From assembly GCA_017442085.1 (NCBI GenBank), contig JAFSAW010000009.1, forward strand, positions 1-60,238: a DNA stretch of 60,238 nt, in the 5' to 3' direction. Below are positions 26,269 to 35,561 of the stretch, piece after piece (positions within the stretch are counted from its first letter, which is position 1; each line of letters starts with the position of its first letter). Made by a program: the position numbers and the translations under genes. This stretch comes from Oscillospiraceae bacterium. GTDB taxonomy: Bacteria; Bacillota; Clostridia; Oscillospirales; Ruminococcaceae. Under the pieces are notes generated by a model. The model had not been told where the DNA came from, made no database searches, and saw nothing but the letters and a program-made list of their open reading frames with translations.

Positions 26269-27333
26269 ATGCAGAAATATCCGATAAAAAACGTTGTGCA
26301 TTTTTTGGTTGCTGCAGGTGTCATATATCTGTATTTTATAAATTCTGCAGCATTTTCAGTTTACGTGAAAGAAGCATTACAGCTGTGCTATAACACTGTT
26401 ATACCTTCTCTTTTTATTTTTATGGTTTTTGCATCATATTTGGCATCTATGAATTTATGCCGGTTTATCAGCCTGCCCTTTGTTCCCGTATTCCGCCTGC
26501 TTAATATCTGCGACAGAAAAATAATATCCTACTGTGTGCTTGGTATCTTAAGCGGGTTTGCCGCAGGCGGATACTTTTTAAACAGAATAAGAGAAGAATT
26601 TGACTGTGACAAAAATATGCTGGGCATCATCTCCATTATCTTGAGCAACAATTCACCTGCTTTTGTAATTTCTGCTGTAGGCACTATAATGCTTGGCAGT
26701 TTTTACAGCGGTATAATGCTGTACTGCACAATTCTATTATCCAGCATTATAACTGCATTTATTTTCTCTTTTATATTTCCGTATCATCATCCAGTGCCTG
26801 TTAAAAACACGGATAACACAAATATGGGGTTTTCTTATGCCATAAACAGCAGTGTGTGTGCCTTACTGAATATCTGCGGTGCCGTTGTTTTTTCGTATTC
26901 TGTGTGCAAAGTCATTTCACTTTACAGCAAAAATATGGCTGTATCAGTGGCGTTTTCCGTTTTGAGCGAGGTTACTTCTGCCTGCAGCATCATAACCGAC
27001 TGCTATGGAAAAAACCTGTATCTTGTATGTATTGCTCTCAGTTTTTGTCCTTTAAGCACCTGCCTTCAGCTTAAAAGCCACATAAATTCAAGTGATTTCA
27101 GCCTTAAAATACTGCTGCTTTCCAAAATAGTGCATATACCTTTATCACTGCTGATTATGCGTATAGCTGTAAATTTATTCCCGCAAAGTTTTGCCGTTTA
27201 TGCCAGCGGTGATATAAATGTAAATATGTATTGGAACGCCCCACATATTTCCTTCTGGCTGTTTATTCTTTCGATATGTTTTGTCATTTGCTTTGACAAA
27301 AAAATTGGGGTATTTACTAAAGCTGTCAAATAG
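26269..27333 (+). CDS. ylbJ: YlbJ/SpoVV-type sporulation membrane protein
   Basis: Polytopic membrane protein of 354 residues, about nine helices, with nucleoside-recognition (Gate) repeats: ALQLCYNTVIPSLFIFMVFASYL and GILSGFAAGGYFLNRI match the YlbJ N-terminal repeat. In B. subtilis YlbJ (SpoVV) moves dipicolinic acid out of the mother cell toward the forespore. It is shorter than the 408-residue Bacillus protein. A strong GAGGTGATG site precedes the ATG, and the neighbouring yqfC/yqfD genes support a sporulation role. Confidence 0.85.
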   Translation: MQKYPIKNVVHFLVAAGVIYLYFINSAAFSVYVKEALQLCYNTVIPSLFIFMVFASYLASMNLCRFISLPFVPVFRLLNICDRKIISYCVLGILSGFAAGGYFLNRIREEFDCDKNMLGIISIILSNNSPAFVISAVGTIMLGSFYSGIMLYCTILLSSIITAFIFSFIFPYHHPVPVKNTDNTNMGFSYAINSSVCALLNICGAVVFSYSVCKVISLYSKNMAVSVAFSVLSEVTSACSIITDCYGKNLYLVCIALSFCPLSTCLQLKSHINSSDFSLKILLLSKIVHIPLSLLIMRIAVNLFPQSFAVYASGDINVNMYWNAPHISFWLFILSICFVICFDKKIGVFTKAVK

Positions 27334-27358
27334 GATATACTTTTAAAGAGGTGAAAAT

Positions 27359-27589
27359 ATGAGCATTTTTAAACCGTCAAAACAACTTTTTGGCAACAAT
27401 ATAGAACCCGCCTGCACATACTGCCAGTATGGCAATCCCGCAAGTGATGAACAGATGATTTTATGCAGCAAAAAAGGTGTGGTTTCACCATACTATTCCT
27501 GCAGTAAATTTTTGTATTGCCCTACAAAACGCATACCAAAACGTATGCCTAAACTGCCCGATTTTTCACCTGATGATTTTAAAATTTAA
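27359..27589 (+). CDS. Small five-cysteine protein, possible zinc binder
   Basis: Seventy-six residues with C19, C22, C36, C48 and C54. The layout PACTYCQYGNPASDEQMILC then KKGVV and CSKFLYCPTKRIPKR resembles a compact conserved clostridial family of unknown function. The basic run after the last cysteine ends in a proline-rich PKLPDFSPDDF tail. The first four cysteines could bind one zinc. It is preceded by AGAGGTGA and lies 25 bases after ylbJ, so probably cotranscribed. Confidence 0.75.
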   Translation: MSIFKPSKQLFGNNIEPACTYCQYGNPASDEQMILCSKKGVVSPYYSCSKFLYCPTKRIPKRMPKLPDFSPDDFKI

Positions 27590-27600
27590 CACCAAAATAA

Positions 27601-27637
27601 AAACTGTACCCATTTTGAACGGGTACAGTTTTTTTAT
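27601..27637. terminator. Bidirectional terminator
   Basis: Eleven-base arms AAACTGTACCC (27601-27611) and GGGTACAGTTT (27621-27631), then T-rich sequence rightward and A-rich sequence on the left. It serves the converging cysteine protein and M20 genes. Confidence 0.9.
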
Positions 27638-27650
27638 TATTCAGCTTTAA

Positions 27651-29084
27651 TCAGCTTTTCTTAATCATAGCTTTATAGAAATCAACTGCCGGCGGCAGAG
27701 CACCTTTGAATATATTTTCGTTAAGTGCGTGAATACTGCCGTACTGCTGTTTATCTATGTAAATAGGTGCAAAGCGCAGAGCATTAGGTGTAAGATCACG
27801 GTAGAATTTTGCATCTGTGCCACCGGTCATTGTATATGGACAAATCTGTATGCCCGGATATATCTCTGATGCTGCTTCTTCAACCATATGGAATGGTCTG
27901 CTGTTGTAATCAACCACCGGACAGGAACTGTCGTAATAGATAACTTCACTTTCGATATCATATTTTTTGGCAAAGTCAGAAATAATCTTAATGCTTTCAT
28001 CAGCATCCTGATGAGGAATAAAGCGCATATTGCCTGTTACATAAGCTTCCTGCGGAAGAACATTGTATCCGCCCGAACCTTTTGCTGTTGTAAAGGCAAG
28101 GGTTGTGCGTGTCATTGCGCCTGCTGCTGCACTTATGGATGGAAGCAGCTTTATAAGCAGTTTTTCAAACAGCCAGAGGTTTGAAAAAATCATTTTCATT
28201 GCAAATGACATATTTGGTGTCATACGGCGGAACATTTCGCGTACTGTAGGGCTTAATTCGCTGCGGAAAGGATAGTTTTTTTCAACATCTGCCATAAACT
28301 TGCCAAGGCGAACAAGGGGTGTATTTTTTGTTGGTGCAGATGCGTGACCGCCGTTGCTGCGTGCAATAAATTTTACATCACCATAGCCTTTTTCAACCAC
28401 GCCAACCATACCGTACATACCTTTTACACCGCCTACAGGTTCTTCCAGTATCATACCGCCTTCATCCATAAGATAGGCAAGTTCCACACCGTTGTCTTTG
28501 AGATACTGTACTGTTGCAGGTGCACCGTCACCCGACCATTCTTCTGTACAGCTGGATGCAATATACACATCACATTCAGGTTCAAAACCATCTTTGATAA
28601 GTTCTTCCACTGCCTGCATCATACAGAAAAGGCTTGCTTTTGTATCCACTGTACCACGGCCCCAGATGCGGCCTGTTTCGTCAATATCACCGCTGAAAGC
28701 ATCGTGTTCCCACTGACCGGTTGCCTCAACAACATCGTGATGACTCATAAAAAGTATTGGTTTTGAATTGCCTTTGCCCTGCCATTTAAAAAGCAGGCTG
28801 CCATTAAACACATTTTTTTCGCATTTGTTATGAATATTTGGAAATAATGCTTCCAGGTCCTTGTGCATATCAAAAAACTTTGCACGGTCTGTCTGGTCAC
28901 GGTGAGAAATTGTTTCTCTCTGCACCATTTTTGCCAGCTTTATGCCATATTCGTCTGCACGCGGTGTTTTGTCCATTTCTACTTTTGCATTGAGTGCTGC
29001 TGTTGGTTTTACCGTTACGGTACGAATAAGAACAACAGCTATAATAACAATAATTACAGCCAGAACAGTAAGTAAAATTTTCAT
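27651..29084 (-). CDS. M20-family peptidase with membrane anchor
   Basis: Zinc metallopeptidase of the M20 carboxypeptidase S / PM20D1 type, 477 residues. One N-terminal hydrophobic helix (2-22) anchors it. The dizinc site is complete: H115-x-D117 (SHHDVVEA), D147 (RGTVDTKAS), general base E181 and ligand E182 (CTEEWSGDG). A dimerisation domain lies about 240-370. Relatives cleave C-terminal residues from peptides or N-acyl amino acids; the substrate here is unknown. It is the last gene of an operon with two small membrane proteins. Confidence 0.92.
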   Translation of the reverse strand: MKILLTVLAVIIVIIAVVLIRTVTVKPTAALNAKVEMDKTPRADEYGIKLAKMVQRETISHRDQTDRAKFFDMHKDLEALFPNIHNKCEKNVFNGSLLFKWQGKGNSKPILFMSHHDVVEATGQWEHDAFSGDIDETGRIWGRGTVDTKASLFCMMQAVEELIKDGFEPECDVYIASSCTEEWSGDGAPATVQYLKDNGVELAYLMDEGGMILEEPVGGVKGMYGMVGVVEKGYGDVKFIARSNGGHASAPTKNTPLVRLGKFMADVEKNYPFRSELSPTVREMFRRMTPNMSFAMKMIFSNLWLFEKLLIKLLPSISAAAGAMTRTTLAFTTAKGSGGYNVLPQEAYVTGNMRFIPHQDADESIKIISDFAKKYDIESEVIYYDSSCPVVDYNSRPFHMVEEAASEIYPGIQICPYTMTGGTDAKFYRDLTPNALRFAPIYIDKQQYGSIHALNENIFKGALPPAVDFYKAMIKKS

Positions 29085-29099
29085 TTTTATCTCTCCTTT

Positions 29100-29774
29100 T
29101 TACAGTTTATCCTTTTTGAAGAGTATAAAGCCTATGGCAAGTGCCAAAGCACCGCAAGGTATCATAAGCACACTTGTCTGATTAATCATTGACGGTACAA
29201 AAATGCACAGCAAAGTCATAAGCAAAACAGGCAAAAATGCAATTTTAGGTGCTTTTGCAAAATATTTAAGACCAAGTGCACCAAAAAGTGCAGGAACAAC
29301 ATTGTTGAATGCAGGCAGCAATACTTCGTTCTGCAGTACAGGCTGCAGCGGAACAAGCAGTACAACACCTGCAACGATAACCAAAGTTGTAACAATTGCA
29401 CTTACCGCTGTGCTGATTGTTGTAACAATTTCATTTTCAGGACTGCCGGGCTGTGTGCCTGCAATATCCTGTGCATTCATAGCACATGGAATTTTCATAT
29501 TTGTTACATTGCCTGTGATAAATGCAATATAGCTGCCGCCAACACCAAGCATAGGTGCATAAACCAGAAATTCCACAAAGGAAACAGGCAGATAAATCAT
29601 TGCAACCTTTACATATCCCGCAACAAAACCTTTTGCATCAGGCATTACATCATATAACGCCCCAAAGACAAACGGCACGGCAACAAGCAGAATTATTGTT
29701 GTAACCATCAAAGTTCTGCCAAGACGATGCAGACCATTGTTAAAATCTTCTATGTATTTTTCTTTTTCGTTCAT
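29100..29774 (-). CDS. Polytopic membrane protein partnered with DUF5058
   Basis: Unrecognised membrane protein of 224 residues with about six helices. A short soluble N-terminus (NEKEKYIEDFNNGLHRLGR) precedes them, and a conserved-looking loop MNAQDIAGTQPGSPENEIV lies near the middle. I use the ATG at 29774, eight bases after GGAGG; the in-frame GTG nine bases upstream overlaps that site. It is four codons or less from the DUF5058 gene and 15 bases from the M20 peptidase gene. The set looks like a two-subunit permease with an attached hydrolase. Confidence 0.7.
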   Translation of the reverse strand: MNEKEKYIEDFNNGLHRLGRTLMVTTIILLVAVPFVFGALYDVMPDAKGFVAGYVKVAMIYLPVSFVEFLVYAPMLGVGGSYIAFITGNVTNMKIPCAMNAQDIAGTQPGSPENEIVTTISTAVSAIVTTLVIVAGVVLLVPLQPVLQNEVLLPAFNNVVPALFGALGLKYFAKAPKIAFLPVLLMTLLCIFVPSMINQTSVLMIPCGALALAIGFILFKKDKL

Positions 29775-29787
29775 TATCTGCACCTCC

Positions 29788-30534
29788 TTAAAAAATCATA
29801 CCAAAACCAACTGCAGCAGCCATAGCTATCAGCATACTTGCTGCAAGACTGAAGTTTTCAAGTGCATGTTTGCCTTTTTTCTGAATCATAAATTCAAATA
29901 CTGCCATTGCGATACCTGCCACAATTGCAACCAGCAGCGGCATTATGTCACTGCCTTCTCTTGGAACAGCTTTGCCTATGTAAGCACCGATGTAAGCACC
30001 GCAAAGGCCGATAAACATTGCTGTTGTTGCATGTGCACCAAAGCCAGGCTTGCCGCTTTTTTCCTTTTTAGGTGCTTTTCGGATTTTATTGAGATATTTT
30101 TTAAGGAAAAACAGTGTAAATAATAAACCGCCCAGAATACCCACTGTCATAACCAATGCAATTGTTACATATGAATGGATGCTCATTTCTTCCAGTCTGA
30201 GGCCTGTAAGACCTATGCTCTGTGCTGCTATTTCCGCAACGTTAAGTTCATACTGCAAAGAACCTATAACGGAAAGTCTCAGCCATGAGAGCGGAACACC
30301 CAGCGTGCCGCTTAAAGCTATAACACCAAGAAGAATGCTTATTGATGGCAGCAATGTGAATGTTGCACTTGATGTAATTGTTTTTTTGAGTGCAGCAGGG
30401 TCCATCCCCATTTTTAAACCTGCACGGTAGCATTTAACCACAATGTATCCGCACATAATTGTGATAAATGCCAGTACTGCCGCAACAATAGCATAAAAAC
30501 CGGCAGCATTTACCTGTGATAAATAATCACCCAT
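29788..30534 (-). CDS. DUF5058 family membrane protein
   Basis: Membrane protein of 248 residues with about six helices, matching the DUF5058 type (ALKKTITSSATFTLLPSISILLGVIALSGTLGVP, then LRLSVIGSLQYE). A basic cytoplasmic loop (RKAPKKEKSGK) splits it after the fourth helix. Function unknown; the family commonly pairs with a second small membrane protein, as here. It is the first gene of the operon, with GGAG before the ATG. Confidence 0.78.
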   Translation of the reverse strand: MGDYLSQVNAAGFYAIVAAVLAFITIMCGYIVVKCYRAGLKMGMDPAALKKTITSSATFTLLPSISILLGVIALSGTLGVPLSWLRLSVIGSLQYELNVAEIAAQSIGLTGLRLEEMSIHSYVTIALVMTVGILGGLLFTLFFLKKYLNKIRKAPKKEKSGKPGFGAHATTAMFIGLCGAYIGAYIGKAVPREGSDIMPLLVAIVAGIAMAVFEFMIQKKGKHALENFSLAASMLIAMAAAVGFGMIF

Positions 30535-30546
30535 ATTTTTTCTCCT

Positions 30547-32286
30547 TTAATTTAATTTTTCAACTTTATATACTTCTATATTATCTATGATTGTATCCGT
30601 TTTTATTACTTCAACATCATAACCTTTGCCTGCATAATATCCTGTCAGCCACTGGAATGGATATTCGGTATCATATGAAATATAATCGTTGTGCTGAATA
30701 ATATAAATATTGTCTTTTTCCAATAATGCTTTGTCGATATTATCTATCCCTTTAATACTCATCTTTTTACTATGTGCCGGACTTTTTGTTATCCAGCCTC
30801 CAAGCATTTCCATATTTAACGGTTCAGAACAACCGTCAAATACTTTTTCCGGTAATACTCCTATTGAATATGTTGATGCAAAATAAAAATTTGTACTGTT
30901 TTCAAGACAATATTTCTGTACACTTTCATGTTGCAAAGTCTCTTTAAATTCTCTGGCATAAACTTGATTAAATAATTCTGTTTCCTGATTTATACTTATA
31001 GAACATATTATAATTATACATAATGAAACAATAAATTTTCTTAAATCTACATTTTTTCCATATGAATCGTATATTTCACTACTAGCAATAGCTAAAACAA
31101 GTGCAAATTCTGCCCAATACAACGGATGTGTTATCCTGTATATAACTCTTCCCTGTCCCCAAATATACAGCCATATAATACTTCTGACAAAGAAAATTAA
31201 TCCTGTAAAAATTATAATACGAAATTTATTATTACGATTTATACACGATAATAAAATAATATATCCAAATAAAGCCAAAGTATGATAGGACGTTCCTACT
31301 TTATCAGTTATTTGAATTCTGTATGCTCCCAAAGCAATATTAACTTTTTCCCTTAAATCAACACCTGTTTTTTTTGCATAATCTGCTATAGAATCCATCA
31401 TTTCTAAATCAATCGATCCATCCAATCCAAAATTGTAACTTCTCAACAGTAGAAACTGTTCCAAATCAATATCATTTTTTTTATAAAAATCCTCATTTTC
31501 TACATACAGTGGTATCCCCGTATAATCATAAACTGTGGTTCTGGCATCAAAAAAGCTTCTGAAATCTTTCCAATCATCTGAAGAATATGCTGCTTTGTCT
31601 GTTACCATTACAGCTCCAAGCAACACCATCAATGTGCCAAATATACTTAAATACTTTACAAAATTTTCTTTTGCAAATATTTTTTCTTCCCGTGCCCAGC
31701 GATATACACCTGCCACACATATAAATGGCAGAAGCATCAGCAGCATTTCGGAACGTATGCAGAATGCCAGCACGGCAAAAACTATACTTACAATACTTTT
31801 ACGAAACAGTTTTTCATTATTCTTTTCTGTGACAAAAAGAAATATTGCTGTTACTGCAAGCATACCGCTTGTAACCGTATATGTTGCCAGCACAAAATGA
31901 TTAAGTAAAAATGTAAACAGAAACATCAGATAAACTGCACACACCACAATTTTACCAACTGTTTTTTCACAGTATTCCATAAGCCTTTTCAGAACAATCC
32001 ATATACATACATATTGGCATACTATAAGAAAAATATCAAACCACTGCACTGACGGTATAATTCTGTAAAATAAACTTATAATCAGACTGAGTGCAAACAT
32101 CATCTGATTGTTCATAGCTGTCGGTGTACCCGTGTATGTACCCGACAGCAGATTTCTTATTACTGTATCGTCATTGAGTTCGTAAATCAGGTCATACTTT
32201 ACTGTTATAAACAGACCAAACAAAGCTATAGTCAATGATGACAGTATTATGTTTTCATATTTTTTATAAAAGGTATTATAATTCAT
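30547..32286 (-). CDS. Large polytopic membrane protein, GT-C-like
   Basis: Unrecognised membrane protein of 579 residues with about 12 helices and a soluble C-terminal domain of about 120 residues. The first external loop contains ELNDDTVIRNLLSGTYTG, with an acidic pair placed like the catalytic loop of GT-C glycosyltransferases. A large loop (about 225-315) is rich in D and K. No strong ribosome binding site is visible before the ATG. The second half is AT-rich compared with neighbours. It lies 18 bases after galK and may be cotranscribed. Confidence 0.55.
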   Translation of the reverse strand: MNYNTFYKKYENIILSSLTIALFGLFITVKYDLIYELNDDTVIRNLLSGTYTGTPTAMNNQMMFALSLIISLFYRIIPSVQWFDIFLIVCQYVCIWIVLKRLMEYCEKTVGKIVVCAVYLMFLFTFLLNHFVLATYTVTSGMLAVTAIFLFVTEKNNEKLFRKSIVSIVFAVLAFCIRSEMLLMLLPFICVAGVYRWAREEKIFAKENFVKYLSIFGTLMVLLGAVMVTDKAAYSSDDWKDFRSFFDARTTVYDYTGIPLYVENEDFYKKNDIDLEQFLLLRSYNFGLDGSIDLEMMDSIADYAKKTGVDLREKVNIALGAYRIQITDKVGTSYHTLALFGYIILLSCINRNNKFRIIIFTGLIFFVRSIIWLYIWGQGRVIYRITHPLYWAEFALVLAIASSEIYDSYGKNVDLRKFIVSLCIIIICSISINQETELFNQVYAREFKETLQHESVQKYCLENSTNFYFASTYSIGVLPEKVFDGCSEPLNMEMLGGWITKSPAHSKKMSIKGIDNIDKALLEKDNIYIIQHNDYISYDTEYPFQWLTGYYAGKGYDVEVIKTDTIIDNIEVYKVEKLN

Positions 32287-32304
32287 AATTTATACAACCA
32301 AATG

Positions 32305-33588
32305 TTATATGACTTTAACTGCTCCCTGACGGCGAAGTTTTATCTTTTTACAGCAGCCTTCACCAAGAACAATTTCCATATATTTTTCAAACTCATCTGC
32401 TTTTTCTTCCGGTACAAAGCACTGAACAGCACCTGCAAAACCACCGCCCTGCAAGCGCCAGGCGCCGCCGATATCCTGTAAAAAGCTTTGTGCAACAGAA
32501 AGTGCCACTGCCATAGGCTGATTTTTAACCTCTGCCGACACATATGCGTTCTGAAGATATTCATATGAAGAATGTCCGCTTTCTGTTATCTTTTTTAAAA
32601 ACAGTTCTTTGTCGCTGTTTTTTACCGCACGGCACAAATCTTCAACCCTTTTACATTCCATATAAAAGTGCATACCGCGCAAAACCGCTCTGTCTCCCAC
32701 CATATCACGTAAAAAAGAAATATGGTTTATATATGTCGGCAAATCCAGACGGCGCAGACTGTCTTTCCAGAAAATCTGTGCTATATCCTTCATTTCTTTT
32801 GGCATACTTGCATATTCTTCGGTCAAATCGTCGTGACTTGCTCTGGAATCCACTGTATACAGCACAAGGTTAAAACTGTCAAGGTCAAGCGGCAACTGTT
32901 CTACTTTTGGATTTGAAACATCTTCAAGGTCAAGACAAATTGTGCCGCCAACCGCAGAAGTTGTCTGGTCCATAACTCCACATGGTTTTGCATAATATTC
33001 ATTTTCTGCATACTGACCTATAAGCGCAAGTTCCACAGGTGTAAACCTGCCATTGTTATATTCGCTGTTTACAGCTGCTGCAACTGCATTTTCAAAAGCA
33101 GCTGATGATGAAAGGCCCGAGCCCTGCAAAACCTCAGATGTGATGTACAGGTCTAAACCTTTAAACTCACCGCCCCATTTTATTACGCCTGCACATATAC
33201 CTTTTACAAGGCCGCGTGTTGTTCCTTCGTCAGATACTGTTGCACGCAGTTTCTCCAGATTTACAGGCTGCATTGCATCATATCCTTCAGATGCAATTTT
33301 TACCATATTTTCATCATTTTTTGCCGCAACACATATTGTATCTTCCGATATTGCAGCTGCAACAATCAAACCACAGTTATGGTCTGTGTGGTTGCCACAT
33401 ATTTCTGTTCTGCCAGGAGCTGAATATATTGATATATCCTTGTCCAAACCATAAATATCCTCAAACTGTTCAATGGCTTTTATATACCGTTTTTTCTGGC
33501 TTTCTTCTGCATTTTTTCCATACAGGTCAGCAAAAATATCTGTATATTCTCCATTTAATATTTTCTCTTTTAAAATATCTGAACGCAT
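32305..33588 (-). CDS. galK: Galactokinase
   Basis: GHMP-family kinase that phosphorylates galactose at C1 in the Leloir pathway. Motif 1 is a clostridial variant, GRTEICGNHTDHNCG (59-73), against the usual GRxNLIGEHTDYNxG. Motif 2 is GSGLSSSAAFE and motif 3 GGGFAGAV; the catalytic aspartate motif CGVMDQ is present. With 427 residues it is longer than E. coli GalK, through an N-terminal extension of about 50. Lacking galT and galE neighbours, it is paired instead with a divergent AraC regulator. Confidence 0.9.
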   Translation of the reverse strand: MRSDILKEKILNGEYTDIFADLYGKNAEESQKKRYIKAIEQFEDIYGLDKDISIYSAPGRTEICGNHTDHNCGLIVAAAISEDTICVAAKNDENMVKIASEGYDAMQPVNLEKLRATVSDEGTTRGLVKGICAGVIKWGGEFKGLDLYITSEVLQGSGLSSSAAFENAVAAAVNSEYNNGRFTPVELALIGQYAENEYYAKPCGVMDQTTSAVGGTICLDLEDVSNPKVEQLPLDLDSFNLVLYTVDSRASHDDLTEEYASMPKEMKDIAQIFWKDSLRRLDLPTYINHISFLRDMVGDRAVLRGMHFYMECKRVEDLCRAVKNSDKELFLKKITESGHSSYEYLQNAYVSAEVKNQPMAVALSVAQSFLQDIGGAWRLQGGGFAGAVQCFVPEEKADEFEKYMEIVLGEGCCKKIKLRRQGAVKVI

Positions 33589-33618
33589 ATTGCACCTCTG
33601 TAATTATGATTAAATATT

Positions 33619-33646
33619 ATTATAACATATATAAAGTAAAAGTCAC
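33619..33646 (-). promoter_or_regulatory. Probable galK promoter
   Basis: Minus strand GTGACT (33641-33646), 16-base spacer, TATAAT (33619-33624), 31 bases from the galK start. Confidence 0.5.
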
Positions 33647-33699
33647 TAATTTTGTTATTAATAAAATTTCGCAGTAATTTTATGGATTTTTGTTGATTT

Positions 33700-33709
33700 T
33701 TGCCGGCAA
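33700..33709. promoter_or_regulatory. Palindrome TTGCCGGCAA, candidate operator
   Basis: Perfect 10-base palindrome, the only GC-rich patch in the AT-rich 204-base gap between galK and the divergent araC-type gene. It is a plausible binding site for the regulator or for a carbon-control protein; which one is not known. Confidence 0.4.
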
Positions 33710-33792
33710 TTATTTTATTATATTATATAATGCAATATTATGTCAGACTACAAGCTTAATACACTTAACATTTTACTTACGAGGTGCAACAT

Positions 33793-34638
33793 ATGTCTAA
33801 CCCTTACAGACAATCCTATAAACAGAAATTGCTGGACAATGCAAGTCTTGCAATATTTAACTGCGGTTTGCAAAGCTGTACCCCAAATCACTCCTGGGGA
33901 CCTGGTATCCGTGACCATTTCCTTATTCATCTTGTTACATCAGGCAAAGGCAACTATATCTGCGGCGGCAAAACATTTCATCTTAAAGCCGGTGATCTGT
34001 TTCTGGTAAAACCGTCACAGGTTGTGTATTATGTTGCCGACCCAAGCGAACCATGGGAATACTATTGGGTTGGTTTTAACGGCACAAATGCACAGAAGCT
34101 TGTTTCTCATCTTCCTTTCAAGGACAATATGCCTGTGTATACACCAAATGACATAGAAGAGTACAAAAGCTTTTTATATAAAATTTACAGCAACAGCGGC
34201 AACACAATGAAGCATACAACCGCTATGATAGGCTATCTTTATCTGTTTTTATCCAAACTCATGGAAGAAAACGCAATAAATATTCAGCCTCAGGCCGCAA
34301 CACAGTCAAACTATGTTATTGATGCAATCAAATACATTCAGTTTAACTATTCATCCGATATCAGTGTGGACGATATTGCCAGTGCCGTTGGCATAAGCCG
34401 CAGTCATCTTTACCGCGTGTTTATCTCCAACCTCAATCAGTCCCCTATCGATTATCTTACCGAATACCGTATAAACGAGGCTTGTACCCTTATCAAAAAC
34501 ACCAATCTGTCCATTTCCGAAATTGCAGTTTCGGTTGGCTTTTTTGACCAGTTTTACTTTTCAAGAGTGTTCAAGAAAATCAAAAAAGTTCCTCCAAGCA
34601 AATATCTGCAGACTTTGGAATCTCAAGGAGACTTATGA
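33793..34638 (+). CDS. AraC-family transcriptional regulator
   Basis: Sugar-responsive regulator of 281 residues. The N-terminal cupin-like ligand domain (FLIHLVTSGKGNYICGGKTFHLKAGDLFLVKP, then the WEYYWVGFNG signature) resembles MsmR/RafR-type raffinose and melibiose regulators. The C-terminal double helix-turn-helix (about 175-275) has SVDDIASAVGISRSHLYRVF and ISEIAVSVGFFDQFYFSRVFKK. I use the ATG at 33793, eight bases after GAGG; the in-frame GTG at 33784 lies in that site. It is divergent from galK, probably its target. Confidence 0.92.
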   Translation: MSNPYRQSYKQKLLDNASLAIFNCGLQSCTPNHSWGPGIRDHFLIHLVTSGKGNYICGGKTFHLKAGDLFLVKPSQVVYYVADPSEPWEYYWVGFNGTNAQKLVSHLPFKDNMPVYTPNDIEEYKSFLYKIYSNSGNTMKHTTAMIGYLYLFLSKLMEENAINIQPQAATQSNYVIDAIKYIQFNYSSDISVDDIASAVGISRSHLYRVFISNLNQSPIDYLTEYRINEACTLIKNTNLSISEIAVSVGFFDQFYFSRVFKKIKKVPPSKYLQTLESQGDL

Positions 34639-35552
34639 GACGTTTAATATCAATTTTGTTTACTGTTTGCCTGCTTTTGTGTGGCTGCAGTGAAAAAGAA
34701 GAAATTGTACAGTATGACCTTGCAATAGTTGATACTGATATGTCCGAAATGTGCGAATATCTTAACGGTTTTGAAAATGAAAACTATACGGTTATGGAAA
34801 CCGAGTTTTCTTCCGGACATATTGATACAATTATCAGTGATTTAAAAACATACAGCGAAGGTCTGAACAGCATTACCCTTTACAGCAAAAACACAACTGA
34901 AGAAACTGCACAGAAATTTATAGATTTTGTAAAAACCAAAGAGCTCCCTGTTACCTTTGCTTTCAGCAATATCAGCACAGATATTTTAAACAGTTATGAC
35001 AAGGCATTCTGCATAACAACAAATTACACCCATGCTGCAGAAATTACTGCAGAAAAAATAAAAGCTCTGTGGGCTGACGGCACAATTATTGACGCAGATG
35101 ACAATATGATTTTTACATTTGCTTCAGTAAAAAAAGAAGAACTTTCCGCCGATATGCAGGCCTTTTTTGATACACTTATTGCCGGTATCGAACTTTATGG
35201 TGTGCCAATGCAGATTAACAGCGATATTTCTCCCGACGAAGTTGTATCCGGTGAAAGTCTTGTGGCTTTGAATGAAGCCAACGAAGCTCTTATTGTCGTG
35301 GACAAGTCTGCTGCTTCCTACATAAGCCAGTACACACCTTACAGCAATGGCATAGAAATTATCACTTTTACTGAAAACTGCGAAAATTCTCTGGCCGACA
35401 GCAGTTTTGTTCTGCACTGTTTTCTCGACTATACAAAATACAAACAGGCTGCCGATGAAATTGTTGAAAACTTCAACAACCGCCAGTATCCTTTGATTGA
35501 TATTTCTTTCCCTGTCATCGACAGAACAATATTTATCCCTGCTACAGTTTAG
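34635..35552 (+). CDS. Sugar-binding-protein-like lipoprotein
   Basis: Exported lipoprotein of 305 residues with lipobox LLCGC (lipidated C18). The body resembles periplasmic galactose-binding proteins of the MglB type: LPVTFAFSNIS, SYDKAFCITTNYTHAAEITAEKIKALW and later NGIEIITFTENCENS track the hinge-strand regions, but similarity is faint. Its ATG overlaps the regulator's stop (ATGA), so the two are translationally coupled. No ABC transporter gene is nearby, so a sensory rather than transport role is possible. Confidence 0.65.
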   Translation: MRRLISILFTVCLLLCGCSEKEEIVQYDLAIVDTDMSEMCEYLNGFENENYTVMETEFSSGHIDTIISDLKTYSEGLNSITLYSKNTTEETAQKFIDFVKTKELPVTFAFSNISTDILNSYDKAFCITTNYTHAAEITAEKIKALWADGTIIDADDNMIFTFASVKKEELSADMQAFFDTLIAGIELYGVPMQINSDISPDEVVSGESLVALNEANEALIVVDKSAASYISQYTPYSNGIEIITFTENCENSLADSSFVLHCFLDYTKYKQAADEIVENFNNRQYPLIDISFPVIDRTIFIPATV

Positions 35553-35561
35553 GAACAATAA

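Noticed and set aside
33589..33792. CcpA cre site in the galK/araC gap
   Set aside because: No match to TGAAAGCGCTTTCA-like symmetry; only the TTGCCGGCAA palindrome is present.
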